From assembly GCA_934098505.1 (NCBI GenBank), contig CAKOOR010000001.1, positions 372,001 through 436,000 on the forward strand: DNA of 64,000 nucleotides, read 5' to 3'. The notes under the pieces are model-generated. The model was not told the origin of the DNA. It was given only the letters and a program-made list of their open reading frames with translations, and did no database searches. How positions within the stretch are numbered: the first letter of the stretch is position 1; each line of letters begins with the position of its first letter. Source of the DNA: an uncultured Bacilli bacterium (lineage in GTDB: Bacteria; Bacillota_I; Bacilli_A; RF39; UBA660). A program made the translations under genes and the position numbers. Shown here in pieces: positions 45,227 to 55,108 of this stretch.

Positions 45227-45956
45227 TACTACCACTATCTTTCTTTTGAAATACCACATTACTCGTACCAGAATCAAAGTTAAAGGTTCCCGTTACTCCT
45301 ACTCCATACGTATCAATAGTTTTACTAACTACTACTAAATAATTATTGAATTTATCAATATTAATCGTATTAATGTAGGCTATGTTACCATCATTCATAT
45401 AAAAAGTAAATCTTTTATCATCAATTGTCTTACCTTCACTGCTAATTGTTGGGGCATAAGTAATTTCACTAATCATATTTAAAATATTATTGTCTAATTT
45501 ATTTAAAGCTTTAACTAGTAATTCTTGCGTATCATTATTTAGACTACTTTTTAAAGTTGGCATAGTTATTTTTTTAACTTGAATATTTTCATAAACATTA
45601 TTTTGACTAGTAATAATTTTAGTAGTATTTTCTAAGTACATAAGAGGTGTTTCTTCTTCTACTTCAATTTTCAAAGTCCCATTTAGGCATTTTGTAACTT
45701 TAGCATTAGTTATTAGAGGGATATTGATTATTTCTTTTTCGAGATTGCGTTTATTAATATCTTTAAAATAGGGGTAATTTCTTAAACCAGTTTGCTTAAT
45801 AATAGTACTATCTTCTATCTCATTATTACCTAGAATTAAAACGTTGCTGACCTTGATATTCCATAAATAAGTAATAAAAATGACAATTACTACTAAAAAA
45901 AGTAGAAGATTTAAAACACGTTTTTTATTTAATTTTCTTTTAGTTTTCTTTGACAT
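45204..45956 (-). CDS. ftsQ: cell division protein FtsQ/DivIB
   Basis: 250 residues. One N-terminal membrane segment (about 15-32), a POTRA domain (VSNVLILGNNEIEDSTIIKQTG ...) and a beta domain. It links FtsL/DivIC in the divisome. It overlaps murB by 17 bases and carries the queH start within its end. The order murG-murB-divIB matches Bacillus. Confidence 0.9.
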   Translation of the reverse strand: MSKKTKRKLNKKRVLNLLLFLVVIVIFITYLWNIKVSNVLILGNNEIEDSTIIKQTGLRNYPYFKDINKRNLEKEIINIPLITNAKVTKCLNGTLKIEVEEETPLMYLENTTKIITSQNNVYENIQVKKITMPTLKSSLNNDTQELLVKALNKLDNNILNMISEITYAPTISSEGKTIDDKRFTFYMNDGNIAYINTINIDKFNNYLVVVSKTIDTYGVGVTGTFNFDSGTSNVVFQKKDSGSNGTENQL

Positions 45957-46836
45957 TATAATCCCACTTTACTATTTCTTGTTCAGTTACTAAGTCAATT
46001 TGATAATTTTTTTTAATTGTTTCTTTAATTAAGGTAATTAAGTTAATAATATCTTTTGCGGTGGCAGTGCCATCATTGATTATAAAATTGGCATGTTTAG
46101 GGGAAATAATGGCTCCCCCAATGTTTTTATTTTTTAAGCCACTTTCTTCAATTAATTTACCGGCGGGCATTTCTTTCGATGGATTGCGAAAAACCGAGCC
46201 GGCGGAAGGATATGATAAAGGCTGACTAGCAAGACGGCGTTTTAGGCGATCATTAATTAAGTCTTGAGAATCTTTGCTGTTTCCAGGTTCTAAACTAAGA
46301 TGAGCCGCTATTATAAGGTACTGACGTTTACCCTGAAAGAAAGTTTTACGATAATCATGATAGATTTTATCGGCTTTAATATGTTCAATTTTGCCATTAT
46401 GTAAAACAATTATTTCTTTTAAATAATGATAAATATCATCGTTATAAGCTCCACAGTTGCCATAGATACCACCGCCTAAGGTACCAGGAATACCGCTTGC
46501 CCATTCTAAACCTTGCAAGTTATTTTTAACAGCAAATTTTACTAATTTAGGCATCATAATACCACTATAAGCAATAATATCGGTAGGACTTACTAATTCG
46601 GCTCCATTTAAATTTTTCATATTAATAACAATGCCATTAAAAGTGCCATCTAATATGACATTAGAGCCATTGCCTAATACAAAATAAGCAACATCTTTAT
46701 GGAGGCAGTAATTTATTACTTCGGTAACTTCTTTAATGCTTTTGGGTAAAGCCATATATTTACAAGTAGCTTCAATTCGGTAGGTATTATATTCTTTTAA
46801 GTTAACATTTTCTAATATCTCACATTTCAAATTCAT
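45940..46836 (-). CDS. murB: UDP-N-acetylenolpyruvoylglucosamine reductase
   Basis: 298 residues. Second step of UDP-MurNAc synthesis. FAD-binding segments (LGNGSNVIL, GIPGTLGGGIYGNCGAY), the catalytic SAGSVFRNP and a C-terminal Glu (EQEI) are present; length fits the Gram-positive type II form. Its start overlaps the murG stop as ATGA. Confidence 0.96.
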   Translation of the reverse strand: MNLKCEILENVNLKEYNTYRIEATCKYMALPKSIKEVTEVINYCLHKDVAYFVLGNGSNVILDGTFNGIVINMKNLNGAELVSPTDIIAYSGIMMPKLVKFAVKNNLQGLEWASGIPGTLGGGIYGNCGAYNDDIYHYLKEIIVLHNGKIEHIKADKIYHDYRKTFFQGKRQYLIIAAHLSLEPGNSKDSQDLINDRLKRRLASQPLSYPSAGSVFRNPSKEMPAGKLIEESGLKNKNIGGAIISPKHANFIINDGTATAKDIINLITLIKETIKKNYQIDLVTEQEIVKWDYNVKEN

Positions 46837-47909
46837 TTTTTGATCAAATCCTTAATTGCATCATAAATTATTTTGGTACTATCTAAAGTACTAATTTTAC
46901 TTAAATTATTTTTTATTTGTAATTGTTTTTCCTTATTATATAGTAGTTCTTCAATCGTTTTAGTAATATTTGCTGTTGATAAATTCTTTTCTTCTAACAA
47001 TAATGCCTGATTTTCTTTTCTTAAAGCAAGGGCATTGAAGTATTGATGATTGTTTGCAACATAAGGACTAGGAATAAAGATAGTTGGTACTTTAAGACTG
47101 ATGACTTCGGCAATAGTTGAGGCTCCCGCACGGGCTACTAAAACATCTGTTGACTTTAAAAGACCAGACAAATTATCTAAATATGGTAAAACTAAAACAT
47201 TACTTGGATATTTAGTTTTATTAAATTTTTCATACAAATTTTTACCCGTAATATATACTACTTGGTAGTTTTTATTTTTTAAAGTTTTAAGATAACCTTG
47301 CATCGCATTGTTTACTGTTTCGGAGCCAAGGGAACCACAAACTACAACAACAAGTGGCATGTCTTCTTGCATGCCTAAACTACTTTTAGTAATTTTAGGA
47401 GTATTTATAGCGCGAATACCAGTAGGATTACCAGTATATAAAACGTTTTTACCTTGAAAATATTTTTTGCTTTCTAAAAAAGAAACACCAATTATATCAG
47501 CATATTTGCTAATCATTTTATTAGTTTTACCGGGTATAGCATTTTGTTCGTGAATAAAAGTTTTAATATGCATTTTATGGGCAACACTTAAAACCGGATA
47601 AGTTACATAACCACCTATTCCTAAAACAACATCAGGTTTAAATTCTAATATTTTCTTTTTTAGTTCTTTTTTAGCTTTTATAATTAAGAAAACATCTTTA
47701 ATGTCTTTAAAAATATTTTTGGATAAGCCATATATTTCAATTCCATAGTAAGGAATATTATTCTTAGGAACAATATCTTTTTCCATTCTATTTTTGGTAC
47801 CTACATATAAAACTTCTAAATTTTTATCGTATTTTTCAAATCCTTCAATAATCGATAAAGCAGGATAGATATGACCACCAGTTCCTCCTGCACTTATAAG
47901 TATTTTCAT
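46833..47909 (-). CDS. murG: lipid II synthase MurG
   Basis: 358 residues. Adds GlcNAc to lipid I at the inner membrane. GGTGGHIYPALS, GIGGYVTYP, HEQNAIPGKTNK and the RAGASTIAEV sugar-nucleotide motif are all present. First gene of murG-murB-ftsQ-queH. The upstream region has TATAAT at a suitable distance. Confidence 0.96.
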   Translation of the reverse strand: MKILISAGGTGGHIYPALSIIEGFEKYDKNLEVLYVGTKNRMEKDIVPKNNIPYYGIEIYGLSKNIFKDIKDVFLIIKAKKELKKKILEFKPDVVLGIGGYVTYPVLSVAHKMHIKTFIHEQNAIPGKTNKMISKYADIIGVSFLESKKYFQGKNVLYTGNPTGIRAINTPKITKSSLGMQEDMPLVVVVCGSLGSETVNNAMQGYLKTLKNKNYQVVYITGKNLYEKFNKTKYPSNVLVLPYLDNLSGLLKSTDVLVARAGASTIAEVISLKVPTIFIPSPYVANNHQYFNALALRKENQALLLEEKNLSTANITKTIEELLYNKEKQLQIKNNLSKISTLDSTKIIYDAIKDLIKK

Positions 47910-48007
47910 TTAATCACCACTCTTAGTACATTATACTACACTTTAAAGTTTTTAAGAAGTAAATAATCAAGAGTTGCCAGTTATTTGACAGAAGAATGAT
48001 ACGCAAA

Positions 48008-48035
48008 AACTACGGTTAAAAGGAAAACCGTAGTT
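48008..48035 (-). terminator. terminator of the WG-like pair
   Basis: AACTACGGTT (48008-48017) pairs with AACCGTAGTT (48026-48035); on the minus strand TTTTTG follows. Confidence 0.85.
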
Positions 48036-48091
48036 ATAAATAAAATTTATGCGTTCATTAGTTAGTAGAGGTTATCTTACAAGCCTAAAAA

Positions 48092-49036
48092 TTAATTAAA
48101 ATTGATAATGCGACCATCAAAATATACTTGTGCTCTTTTAATGCCACTAATGGATATAATAATAGAGTCAGTTTCTTCTTCTATTTTAACATCATCAGGA
48201 CTATTAATGGGTACATCTTTTAATAAATCTTTAGCAGTTGTACTTTCATAAACCCTTAATTTATCATCTTGCAATAAAACTAGAATATTATCATAAAAAT
48301 AAACGTTAGTAAAATAATTACCTAACAAATTATTATCTTCATAATCCGATAGAAAATAACTATTATTTTTATAAAAGGCAATAACCGTGTCATTATAATC
48401 ATAAATAGGTGTTTCAAACTCCGCTGTTAAGGCTTTATTATTACCATCAATCATCTTCCATTTGTTATCTTTAAGAACAACAAATTTTGAAGAATCAAGT
48501 TTGCCATTTTCTAAATGATTAGCAACGCCAATAAAATCATATTCTTCATCGAATACACGTTTAATAGTTTGGTTTATAATAAATAAAGTATATTTTCCAG
48601 TATCTGTTAAGCCTATATAGTAGTCACTATTTAAACCAATCCCATAATTATTTAAGCCAGCTACTTTAAGTTTCTTGCCAGTTTCTTTATCATAAATGAT
48701 AACTTTAGGATATTCTACTAATTTACGATAATCAAAAGTTGTTGGACTATCCATGATAAAAACATAATTATTACTGAAGGTTAAATAATTATTAGAGCCT
48801 TGATAGTAATTTAGAGCATATTTATTATCATTAATATAATTATATGCATAATTGCAATAACCGGTTTTATTTTCGCAAGAATAACAAGTTCCACCAGTTA
48901 ATTTTATATCACAATTTGGTTCGGTCTTTTTACCATATAAGATATGACCATAAGTACTAAGAACCGCTAATGGCAAGGCTATAATCGTTAAGATTATAGC
49001 CATAGTTAAAGTCATTTTATTATTCTTGGGTTTCAT
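48092..49036 (-). CDS. secreted WG-like repeat protein, smaller partner
   Basis: 314 residues. An N-terminal membrane segment is followed by a Cys-rich part (NCDIKLTGGTCYSCENKTGYC) and about five units of roughly 45 residues with YIGLTDTGKYTLFI or FVVLKDNKWKMIDG wording, which resemble WG repeats of beta-propellers. ATG 49036 has AAAGGA upstream and overlaps the larger gene by 17 bases. Likely outside the cell, function unknown. Confidence 0.65.
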   Translation of the reverse strand: MKPKNNKMTLTMAIILTIIALPLAVLSTYGHILYGKKTEPNCDIKLTGGTCYSCENKTGYCNYAYNYINDNKYALNYYQGSNNYLTFSNNYVFIMDSPTTFDYRKLVEYPKVIIYDKETGKKLKVAGLNNYGIGLNSDYYIGLTDTGKYTLFIINQTIKRVFDEEYDFIGVANHLENGKLDSSKFVVLKDNKWKMIDGNNKALTAEFETPIYDYNDTVIAFYKNNSYFLSDYEDNNLLGNYFTNVYFYDNILVLLQDDKLRVYESTTAKDLLKDVPINSPDDVKIEEETDSIIISISGIKRAQVYFDGRIINFN

Positions 49037-51473
49037 TAGTATCATCCTTTATAGTTGGTATGGTTTGGTTATTTTGGTTTTTGTCGTCTTTTTTCTCTTC
49101 TTCTTTCTTAGGAAGCGTAAAAGTATAACTATTTTCTTTAGTTCCATCAGCTTTAAAGGTATTTAAAATAACATTATTACCACTAATACTTGCACTTACC
49201 ATATTATAAAGGGTAAAGATATTATCGCTAGCCTCAAGAATTATTTCTTCATTATTTATAGTCGTATTATCATAAGTATTTACATAAACTTTATTATTAT
49301 CATCGATAGCTAAATAAATGGTTTCACCTACTAATTTAATAACTTTATAAGTCTTATTGGTAATTTTTTTAGGATTATCAGTACCATCATCACTATAGAT
49401 ATCAAATTTATCATTATTCTTAACAACAAAATATTTACCACTAAAGTCATAAATCTTAGAATCAACACTAATACTTGAAGAATCATTATTAAAGATTATT
49501 TGATATTTATTGTTTCTAGCTACTTCTATATAGTTGCCAATTCGTTCCATACGATCATAGACAAAGTCATAATTTTTGGTAATGCCATTATTATTGATAC
49601 TAATTACGCCAAATTTATCACTCTTATTTTTAACGATAATATTATCAATATTATTAACAAAAGTCACTTCACTATTAGCATTATTACTAGATACATGCTT
49701 ATAAGTAGCTAAGGTCTTTTTATCATATAAATCATAAACTTTTACTTCCCCGGCATCATCATAATTAATATCATCAGTTATAAAGATATAACGATTATTT
49801 ACAATTGGTAGTATTTCACTCGTTTTTCCACTATTATGATTTTTAAAGTTTTCATCAAAGGAATAATTACGAGCTAAAGCGCACATATTAAAAGTTTCAG
49901 CAGTTGTAAAGTCATTTTTGTTTGTACAAACATAACTACCTAAAAGATTAGTTTTTTCTAAATCACTATATATATATAAAATGCCATCAAAACTACTATA
50001 GTATTTTTGGTTAATGGAAGCTTTACCATCTAGTAAGTTAAGGCCTTTTTCAGTAACATCGTTACCATTTTTTAAGAAGACGGTTAAAGTATTATTATTA
50101 ATATTTATTTTATAAGCGTAGCTACTGCTTTTTAAGATACCCTCTTTAGAATAAGTATTAAGACCACTATAATTTTCATTGGCTAAACTATAGCCTACTT
50201 CGTTATATTTATTCTTGGCATAATCGCGAATATATAAAGAGCCATCGTTTACTAAAGCTACATATTCATCGCTTATAATACTAATATAATTATAATCGCT
50301 ATAGATTATTTGATTGTCATAATCAGATAAATCATAAGTATTATTATTTTTTAACACTAAGTATTTGGTACTATAATCGTAGATTGGTTTAGAAATAGTT
50401 TTGGTTAAAGTTTTATTATCTAGGTTAATTAAGCAATATTTATTACCTTTTTGGGCTACTAAGATATTATCCTTCTTTTCTAAAGATGTTAAGTTATCAT
50501 AAGTAAAGTTGATAATGGTATCAACAATATTACTAGTTATTTTTACTAAACCATATTTGTTTTCTTCATTTTGTAAAACAACATAATCAGTTCCTAAATT
50601 TTCATAATATTTAACGGCTTTATAAGTACCAATTGTCTTATTTTCTAAAATATCATAAAGTTTCATGGTGTCTTTAGAACCATCATTAATAAAGACAAAG
50701 CGATTATGAAAGATTTCACTTCTTATTTTAACATTTTCACCATCTTCATAAACATTTTTAGTTACATTAATAGTGTCTTCATCATTAGATGTATAAGCAA
50801 TATAACAGCTGTCTTCGCTTTTTTCTTCACAAGTATAACTACCAATTTCTGTTTTCTGATCGTTTAAAAAGATTAATGTGCCGTCTTGATATTTATAATT
50901 GCCTTTATCGACAACTATAGTTTCTGTTGGTTCAGGTTCAGGTTCTTCTATTTTCTTAGGAAGTAAAAGATAGACAATTAAACAGATAAGAAGCAAGGTA
51001 ATTATAGAAGCAACAACTATAATCGTGATTTTTTGCTTTTTTGTTAAAGGTTTTCTAACTTTTTTCTTCTTTTGGTTTTTAGAATTTTTTAAAGATGTTT
51101 CTTCATCTTCTAAATTGATATTAGAATTTTCTAAAGTAGCGGTAGAACTAATATCATTATTAGAGTTTTCTTGTAATAAAGGATCATCTTCACTATCTAA
51201 ATTATTATCTAAAGAAGAAAGACTATTATTGTCTTCTAAATTCAAGTTAGCAAAAATATCTTCATTAGAAACGTCTAAAGTAGTATTGAAATTAAGCTCA
51301 TTATTTTCTTCTTTTACTTTGGCATTATCATTAACAAAAAAGTCATCGCTAGTAAATTCGTCTTTAACATCATCAAAAAAGGAATCGGAGTTATTTACAT
51401 CAAGACTTGTAGTATCTAGTCCGCTTAGATCATCAAGACTACGCGTATTTGCATTATTTTTATCGTTATTCAT
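49020..51473 (-). CDS. membrane-anchored WG-like repeat protein
   Basis: 817 residues. About 145 residues of acidic, Asp/Ser/Asn-rich sequence are predicted inside the cell, then a Lys-rich stretch and one membrane segment (about 149-171). The external part has many WG-like units (NKYGLVKITSNIVDTIINFTYDNL, KFGVISINNNGITKNYDFVYD) broken by an inserted region. The layout suggests a sensor or adhesin. ATG 51473 has AGAGGTG upstream and a promoter at 51503-51531. Coupled to the smaller protein. Confidence 0.7.
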   Translation of the reverse strand: MNNDKNNANTRSLDDLSGLDTTSLDVNNSDSFFDDVKDEFTSDDFFVNDNAKVKEENNELNFNTTLDVSNEDIFANLNLEDNNSLSSLDNNLDSEDDPLLQENSNNDISSTATLENSNINLEDEETSLKNSKNQKKKKVRKPLTKKQKITIIVVASIITLLLICLIVYLLLPKKIEEPEPEPTETIVVDKGNYKYQDGTLIFLNDQKTEIGSYTCEEKSEDSCYIAYTSNDEDTINVTKNVYEDGENVKIRSEIFHNRFVFINDGSKDTMKLYDILENKTIGTYKAVKYYENLGTDYVVLQNEENKYGLVKITSNIVDTIINFTYDNLTSLEKKDNILVAQKGNKYCLINLDNKTLTKTISKPIYDYSTKYLVLKNNNTYDLSDYDNQIIYSDYNYISIISDEYVALVNDGSLYIRDYAKNKYNEVGYSLANENYSGLNTYSKEGILKSSSYAYKININNNTLTVFLKNGNDVTEKGLNLLDGKASINQKYYSSFDGILYIYSDLEKTNLLGSYVCTNKNDFTTAETFNMCALARNYSFDENFKNHNSGKTSEILPIVNNRYIFITDDINYDDAGEVKVYDLYDKKTLATYKHVSSNNANSEVTFVNNIDNIIVKNKSDKFGVISINNNGITKNYDFVYDRMERIGNYIEVARNNKYQIIFNNDSSSISVDSKIYDFSGKYFVVKNNDKFDIYSDDGTDNPKKITNKTYKVIKLVGETIYLAIDDNNKVYVNTYDNTTINNEEIILEASDNIFTLYNMVSASISGNNVILNTFKADGTKENSYTFTLPKKEEEKKDDKNQNNQTIPTIKDDTNETQE

Positions 51474-51502
51474 AAAATTTACACCTCTTATTTTACATTT
51501 TA

Positions 51503-51531
51503 ATTTTAGCATTTTTGGTTAAGCTTAGCAA
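51503..51531 (-). promoter_or_regulatory. promoter of the WG-like pair
   Basis: On the minus strand TTGCTA (51531-51526) and TAAAAT (51508-51503) with 17 bases between, about 30 bases before the start. Confidence 0.65.
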
Positions 51532-51618
51532 CTTTTATTTTTGATTCGAATGAAACTTACCATCTTAATGCCATTTGGAATTATCAAAGCGATAAATGAA
51601 ATGAATGGATAAGCTGTT

Positions 51619-52224
51619 TTAAGACTTTAACATTTTATCATCAACAATATAAAAGACATCATTGGAGTAAGGAAAGTCTGTTTTTATAATCCCATAACTA
51701 AATACTTCTAATTTTCGATTATGAAAATAATCAATCAGATTGGGAGTAAGTGTGCTATCAAGAAGGACGATAAAGTCATATTCTTGATAGGAAATTTCCG
51801 AGTTAAAAAGATAATTTAGAATACCACATTTATATGATGGTTTAAGTTCTAAAAGTTTTTTTATAGGTTCACTAAAAAAACTCATAACATAAAGATTTTG
51901 GGTTTTAAATCTTTCTAATAAGGAATTTAGTTTTAAAATATCTATATTTTTTTCTTTAATCTCTATTAGGATTATTTTATCGGTTTGTAATTTTAAAACG
52001 TCTTCTAACAAAGGAATATCTTTATTTAAGTCTTGGAAGTTAGTTTTGTTTATTAGATTACCATCGCTAAAAAAATCATGAACCACAACGATTTTTTTAT
52101 CTTTTGTTGTTCTGATATCTAACTCGAAGCCTTGATAGTTATTATCATAAATGGCATTTTGAAAAGCCAAAATCGTATTTTCATTAACATTACTAGTTAC
52201 TTTGCCTCGATGTGCAATAAACAT
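51619..52224 (-). CDS. glycerophosphodiester phosphodiesterase
   Basis: 201 residues. Cuts glycerophosphodiesters to glycerol-3-phosphate and an alcohol. AHRG, ENT, ELDIRTTKD and VVHD are the catalytic GDPD motifs; IEIK follows. No signal peptide, so cytosolic. ATG 52224 has AGGTGAT upstream. It is shorter than most GDPDs but has the full catalytic core. Confidence 0.88.
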   Translation of the reverse strand: MFIAHRGKVTSNVNENTILAFQNAIYDNNYQGFELDIRTTKDKKIVVVHDFFSDGNLINKTNFQDLNKDIPLLEDVLKLQTDKIILIEIKEKNIDILKLNSLLERFKTQNLYVMSFFSEPIKKLLELKPSYKCGILNYLFNSEISYQEYDFIVLLDSTLTPNLIDYFHNRKLEVFSYGIIKTDFPYSNDVFYIVDDKMLKS

Positions 52225-52366
52225 TTTTATCACCTAAAAAATAGTACGCCAAGATAACTTAATTTATTCTTGCTTTTTCATCGTTAACTTATTTTTTATT
52301 TTTTTCAATCCCGAAAGTTAAATGATAATTAAGCTAATTTTTTTATAAATAAAAATAGTATCATCA

Positions 52367-53452
52367 CTAAATTATTTTAATGACAATACTATCCATTACA
52401 TAAATATATTTTTCAGGAATTTTTAAATAATCATTTTCTAAAACTAAAAGACCTTCTTTAATAAGATTATTGATATTGGGATAAGCATCTTGTAAAGAGA
52501 TGTTATATTTTTTATTAAAATTGGATAGATTTATACCTTTTAAAAGCCGCAATCCCAGCATTATTTCGTTATCCATTTCTTCTTGTCTGCTTAAAAGATT
52601 TTGATGAAGGCAAAAGTTTCCTTTAATGTAGCTTGTTATACTTCTAGTATTTTCGTAACGAATGTTTCCCAGATAACCATGAGCTCCGCAACCAAAGCCA
52701 TAGTATTCATTATTTAACCAGTAGGTTGTATTATGAACTGACTCAAAACCAGTCTTAGCAAAGTTCGATACTTCGTAGTGATTGTAACCATGTTTTTTTA
52801 ATATTTTAATGATGTAGGCATACATTTTAGCATCTTTTTTTTCTTTAATGTTTTTAATACCTTGATTATAAAGAATAGTGTTTTTTTCTAAAATAAGGGA
52901 ATAAGTGCTGATATGTTCAGGATTTAATTTTAAAAGCTTATGAATATCACTACTTAAGGTAAGCATTGTTTCTTTAGGCATGGCATAAATTAAATCGAGG
53001 TTGATATTATCAAATCCAACTGAGCGCATTAATGTCATTTTTTTCTGACAATCTTTGAAATTGGCATGACGGTTCATGGTTTTGAGAATCTTTTTATTAA
53101 AAGATTCAATACCAATACTTAGACGGTTAACGCCGTTAGCTTTTAAAGTTTCTAAAAGCTCTAAAGTGATATCTTCAATATTACACTCAAAGGTAAATTC
53201 GCATTTACGACTTTTTTGAAAAATATTAGTAATACTAAATAGTTTTTTTAATTCAACTTGATTTAGGGAAGATGGTGTTCCTCCACCAATGTAAATCGTA
53301 TCTAAAATCTCATTATTATATTGACTAAGTATTTCTTTCTCTAAATTTTGTAAATATTTGGTTGTGAATTTTTCATTATAAAAAACTTTGCAGAAATCAC
53401 AATAAGTACATATCGTTTTACAAAAAGGAATATGGATATAAACAGAATGCAT
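52367..53452 (-). CDS. hemW: HemW-type radical SAM heme chaperone
   Basis: 361 residues. The motif is C11-x3-C15-x2-C18 with a fourth Cys at 21 (DFC), followed by IYIGGGTPSSL. These mark HemW rather than the oxygen-independent oxidase HemN. HemW is thought to insert heme into respiratory proteins; its presence does not prove heme use here. Near lepA as in Bacillus, though separated by two other genes. Confidence 0.92.
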   Translation of the reverse strand: MHSVYIHIPFCKTICTYCDFCKVFYNEKFTTKYLQNLEKEILSQYNNEILDTIYIGGGTPSSLNQVELKKLFSITNIFQKSRKCEFTFECNIEDITLELLETLKANGVNRLSIGIESFNKKILKTMNRHANFKDCQKKMTLMRSVGFDNINLDLIYAMPKETMLTLSSDIHKLLKLNPEHISTYSLILEKNTILYNQGIKNIKEKKDAKMYAYIIKILKKHGYNHYEVSNFAKTGFESVHNTTYWLNNEYYGFGCGAHGYLGNIRYENTRSITSYIKGNFCLHQNLLSRQEEMDNEIMLGLRLLKGINLSNFNKKYNISLQDAYPNINNLIKEGLLVLENDYLKIPEKYIYVMDSIVIKII

Positions 53453-53510
53453 AACTCACCTCATAAAATATTTAATTATTATAATTTTATTTTTGAAATA
53501 TTTTTATTTA

Positions 53511-54926
53511 TTAATTATTAATATGTTGATGAATTTGGGGTGCTTCATCATCTAAAGCTTTAAAAATATAGCCCTGATTTTTAGCATATAGAATCATATT
53601 TTCAAGACTGCTTGCCGTATAGGATTTGATATCATGAAGTAATACGACATTAATTTTATTATAAGAAATAGTGTTTTTAAAGTATTTTAAAACGCAAGCA
53701 TTTTTATCTGCAACTTTTCTACTAGCACAAGCACCGGCATCCTCAACTAAACTATTCCAGTCATAGTAGCGATATCCTTCTTCTGTTACTTTTTGAGTAA
53801 GAAGGGTCATAATTCCTTTACAACGACTTCTAGATATAGTATTAGAACTGCCACCAGGGAATCTAATATACTTAGCACGCGTCCCTGTGATTCTGGTAAC
53901 TCGTTCTTGGACTTTATTTAAATCATCAAAGTATGTATCAACTGATTTATAAATATCATAATTATGGGAAGCTGTATGTAAGCCAACGGTATGACCTTCG
54001 TTAAACTCTCTTAGAATATCATCATCTGACCCGCCATTAGTTACAAAGAAAGTGGCTTTAATATCATATTTTTTTAAAATATCAAGAATTTGATTAGTAT
54101 AAGCTCCTGGTCCATCATCGAATGTTAAATAAATAACGCCTTTAGTATTACTATCACTTACTACATAAACAGTTCTTTTAACAACAGTTTCGTTTTTATT
54201 ATCACTAACTTTATAGGTAACCGTATAAGTTCCAGTCTTAGTATTGTCAATATTGTTTGTAACCTCAACTTTGTCAGTAAGATTGCCAAGACAATTATCT
54301 GTTGCTGTATAACCTGGTTCTTCATAATCAGTATTTAATGGTAAATAAATCTCTTTATTGCCTAATAATTTAATATCTGGAGCATCATCATCTTCAATAA
54401 CAACTCTACGGCCAATAGATGTTTCATTACCATAAGAATCAATTACTTTATAATAGACATAATCATTAGTCTTTGTAACAGTAACTTTATTTGTTATATC
54501 ACCATCAATGTTATCTTTAGCCTCATACCCTTCTTCTTTATAATCTTCTATCTTGCAAAGTTTTACTTCACTATCTCCTTTTAAAGTAATAACTGGGCTT
54601 TCTTTATCAATAACCTTAATTTTCATTTCTTTAGTCGTTTTAAAAGGACCATTATAAATAGTAAAATCGGCTTTATAAGTTCCAAATTCTTTTTTTATAT
54701 TATTAGAAACAATAACTTTATTAGTTATATCTCTACCAAATAATGTAGCTTTATAATTATCATAAAAAAAATCATCATTTATATCCATAGTTATTTCATT
54801 ATCTTTTATTTCTAATTTTGGATAACTTAATAAACATACTAATATTAAAATTAAAGTAATAAATGTGTATCCTAAAAATCTTCTTGTTAATTTTGATAAT
54901 TTTCTTTTCTTTTTAACTAATCTCAT
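53511..54926 (-). CDS. polysaccharide deacetylase with Ig-like domains
   Basis: 471 residues. An N-terminal membrane anchor (about 14-30) leads to Ig-like segments of the DUF5011 type (VYYKVIDSYGNET, GTYTVTYKVSDNKNET), then a NodB domain: LTFDDGPG, HTASH, RFPGGSS and LLHD. It probably trims acetyl groups from wall sugars outside the cell. Second CE4 protein in the window. It follows the Kir-like gene on the same strand, but with a terminator-like hairpin and an inverted repeat between. Confidence 0.9.
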   Translation of the reverse strand: MRLVKKKRKLSKLTRRFLGYTFITLILILVCLLSYPKLEIKDNEITMDINDDFFYDNYKATLFGRDITNKVIVSNNIKKEFGTYKADFTIYNGPFKTTKEMKIKVIDKESPVITLKGDSEVKLCKIEDYKEEGYEAKDNIDGDITNKVTVTKTNDYVYYKVIDSYGNETSIGRRVVIEDDDAPDIKLLGNKEIYLPLNTDYEEPGYTATDNCLGNLTDKVEVTNNIDNTKTGTYTVTYKVSDNKNETVVKRTVYVVSDSNTKGVIYLTFDDGPGAYTNQILDILKKYDIKATFFVTNGGSDDDILREFNEGHTVGLHTASHNYDIYKSVDTYFDDLNKVQERVTRITGTRAKYIRFPGGSSNTISRSRCKGIMTLLTQKVTEEGYRYYDWNSLVEDAGACASRKVADKNACVLKYFKNTISYNKINVVLLHDIKSYTASSLENMILYAKNQGYIFKALDDEAPQIHQHINN

Positions 54927-54992
54927 AATACATACCCTCTAACACCAATAATCATATCACGAAAAATTTAAGAAAGATACTAAAAAAAGTCA

Positions 54993-55012
54993 TTTGACAG
55001 TAGGTTGTCAAA
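54993..55012. repeat. 20-base inverted repeat upstream of the deacetylase
   Basis: TTTGACA (54993-54999) and TGTCAAA (55006-55012) are perfect inverted repeats around GTAGGT. The site lies about 70 bases upstream of the deacetylase start, where an operator could be. Without a T-run it is unlikely to be a terminator. Confidence 0.45.
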
Positions 55013-55063
55013 ATAATGATTATAATCTATAAAATTTAAGATTAATATTTTAAAAGTCAGTTA

Positions 55064-55108
55064 AAAAAACTAGTAATTTCAAGATAAAATCTCTAATTAT
55101 TAGTTTTT
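55064..55108 (-). terminator. terminator after the Kir-like gene
   Basis: On the minus strand AAACTAATAATT pairs with AATTACTAGTTT (one mismatch) and ends in a run of seven Ts. Confidence 0.65.

Noticed and set aside
51025..51522. 165-codon open frame opposite the large WG-like gene
   Set aside because: It is a mirror of the acidic, Ser/Asp-rich region of the real gene, with low-complexity Ser/Leu/Phe sequence and no ribosome binding site.
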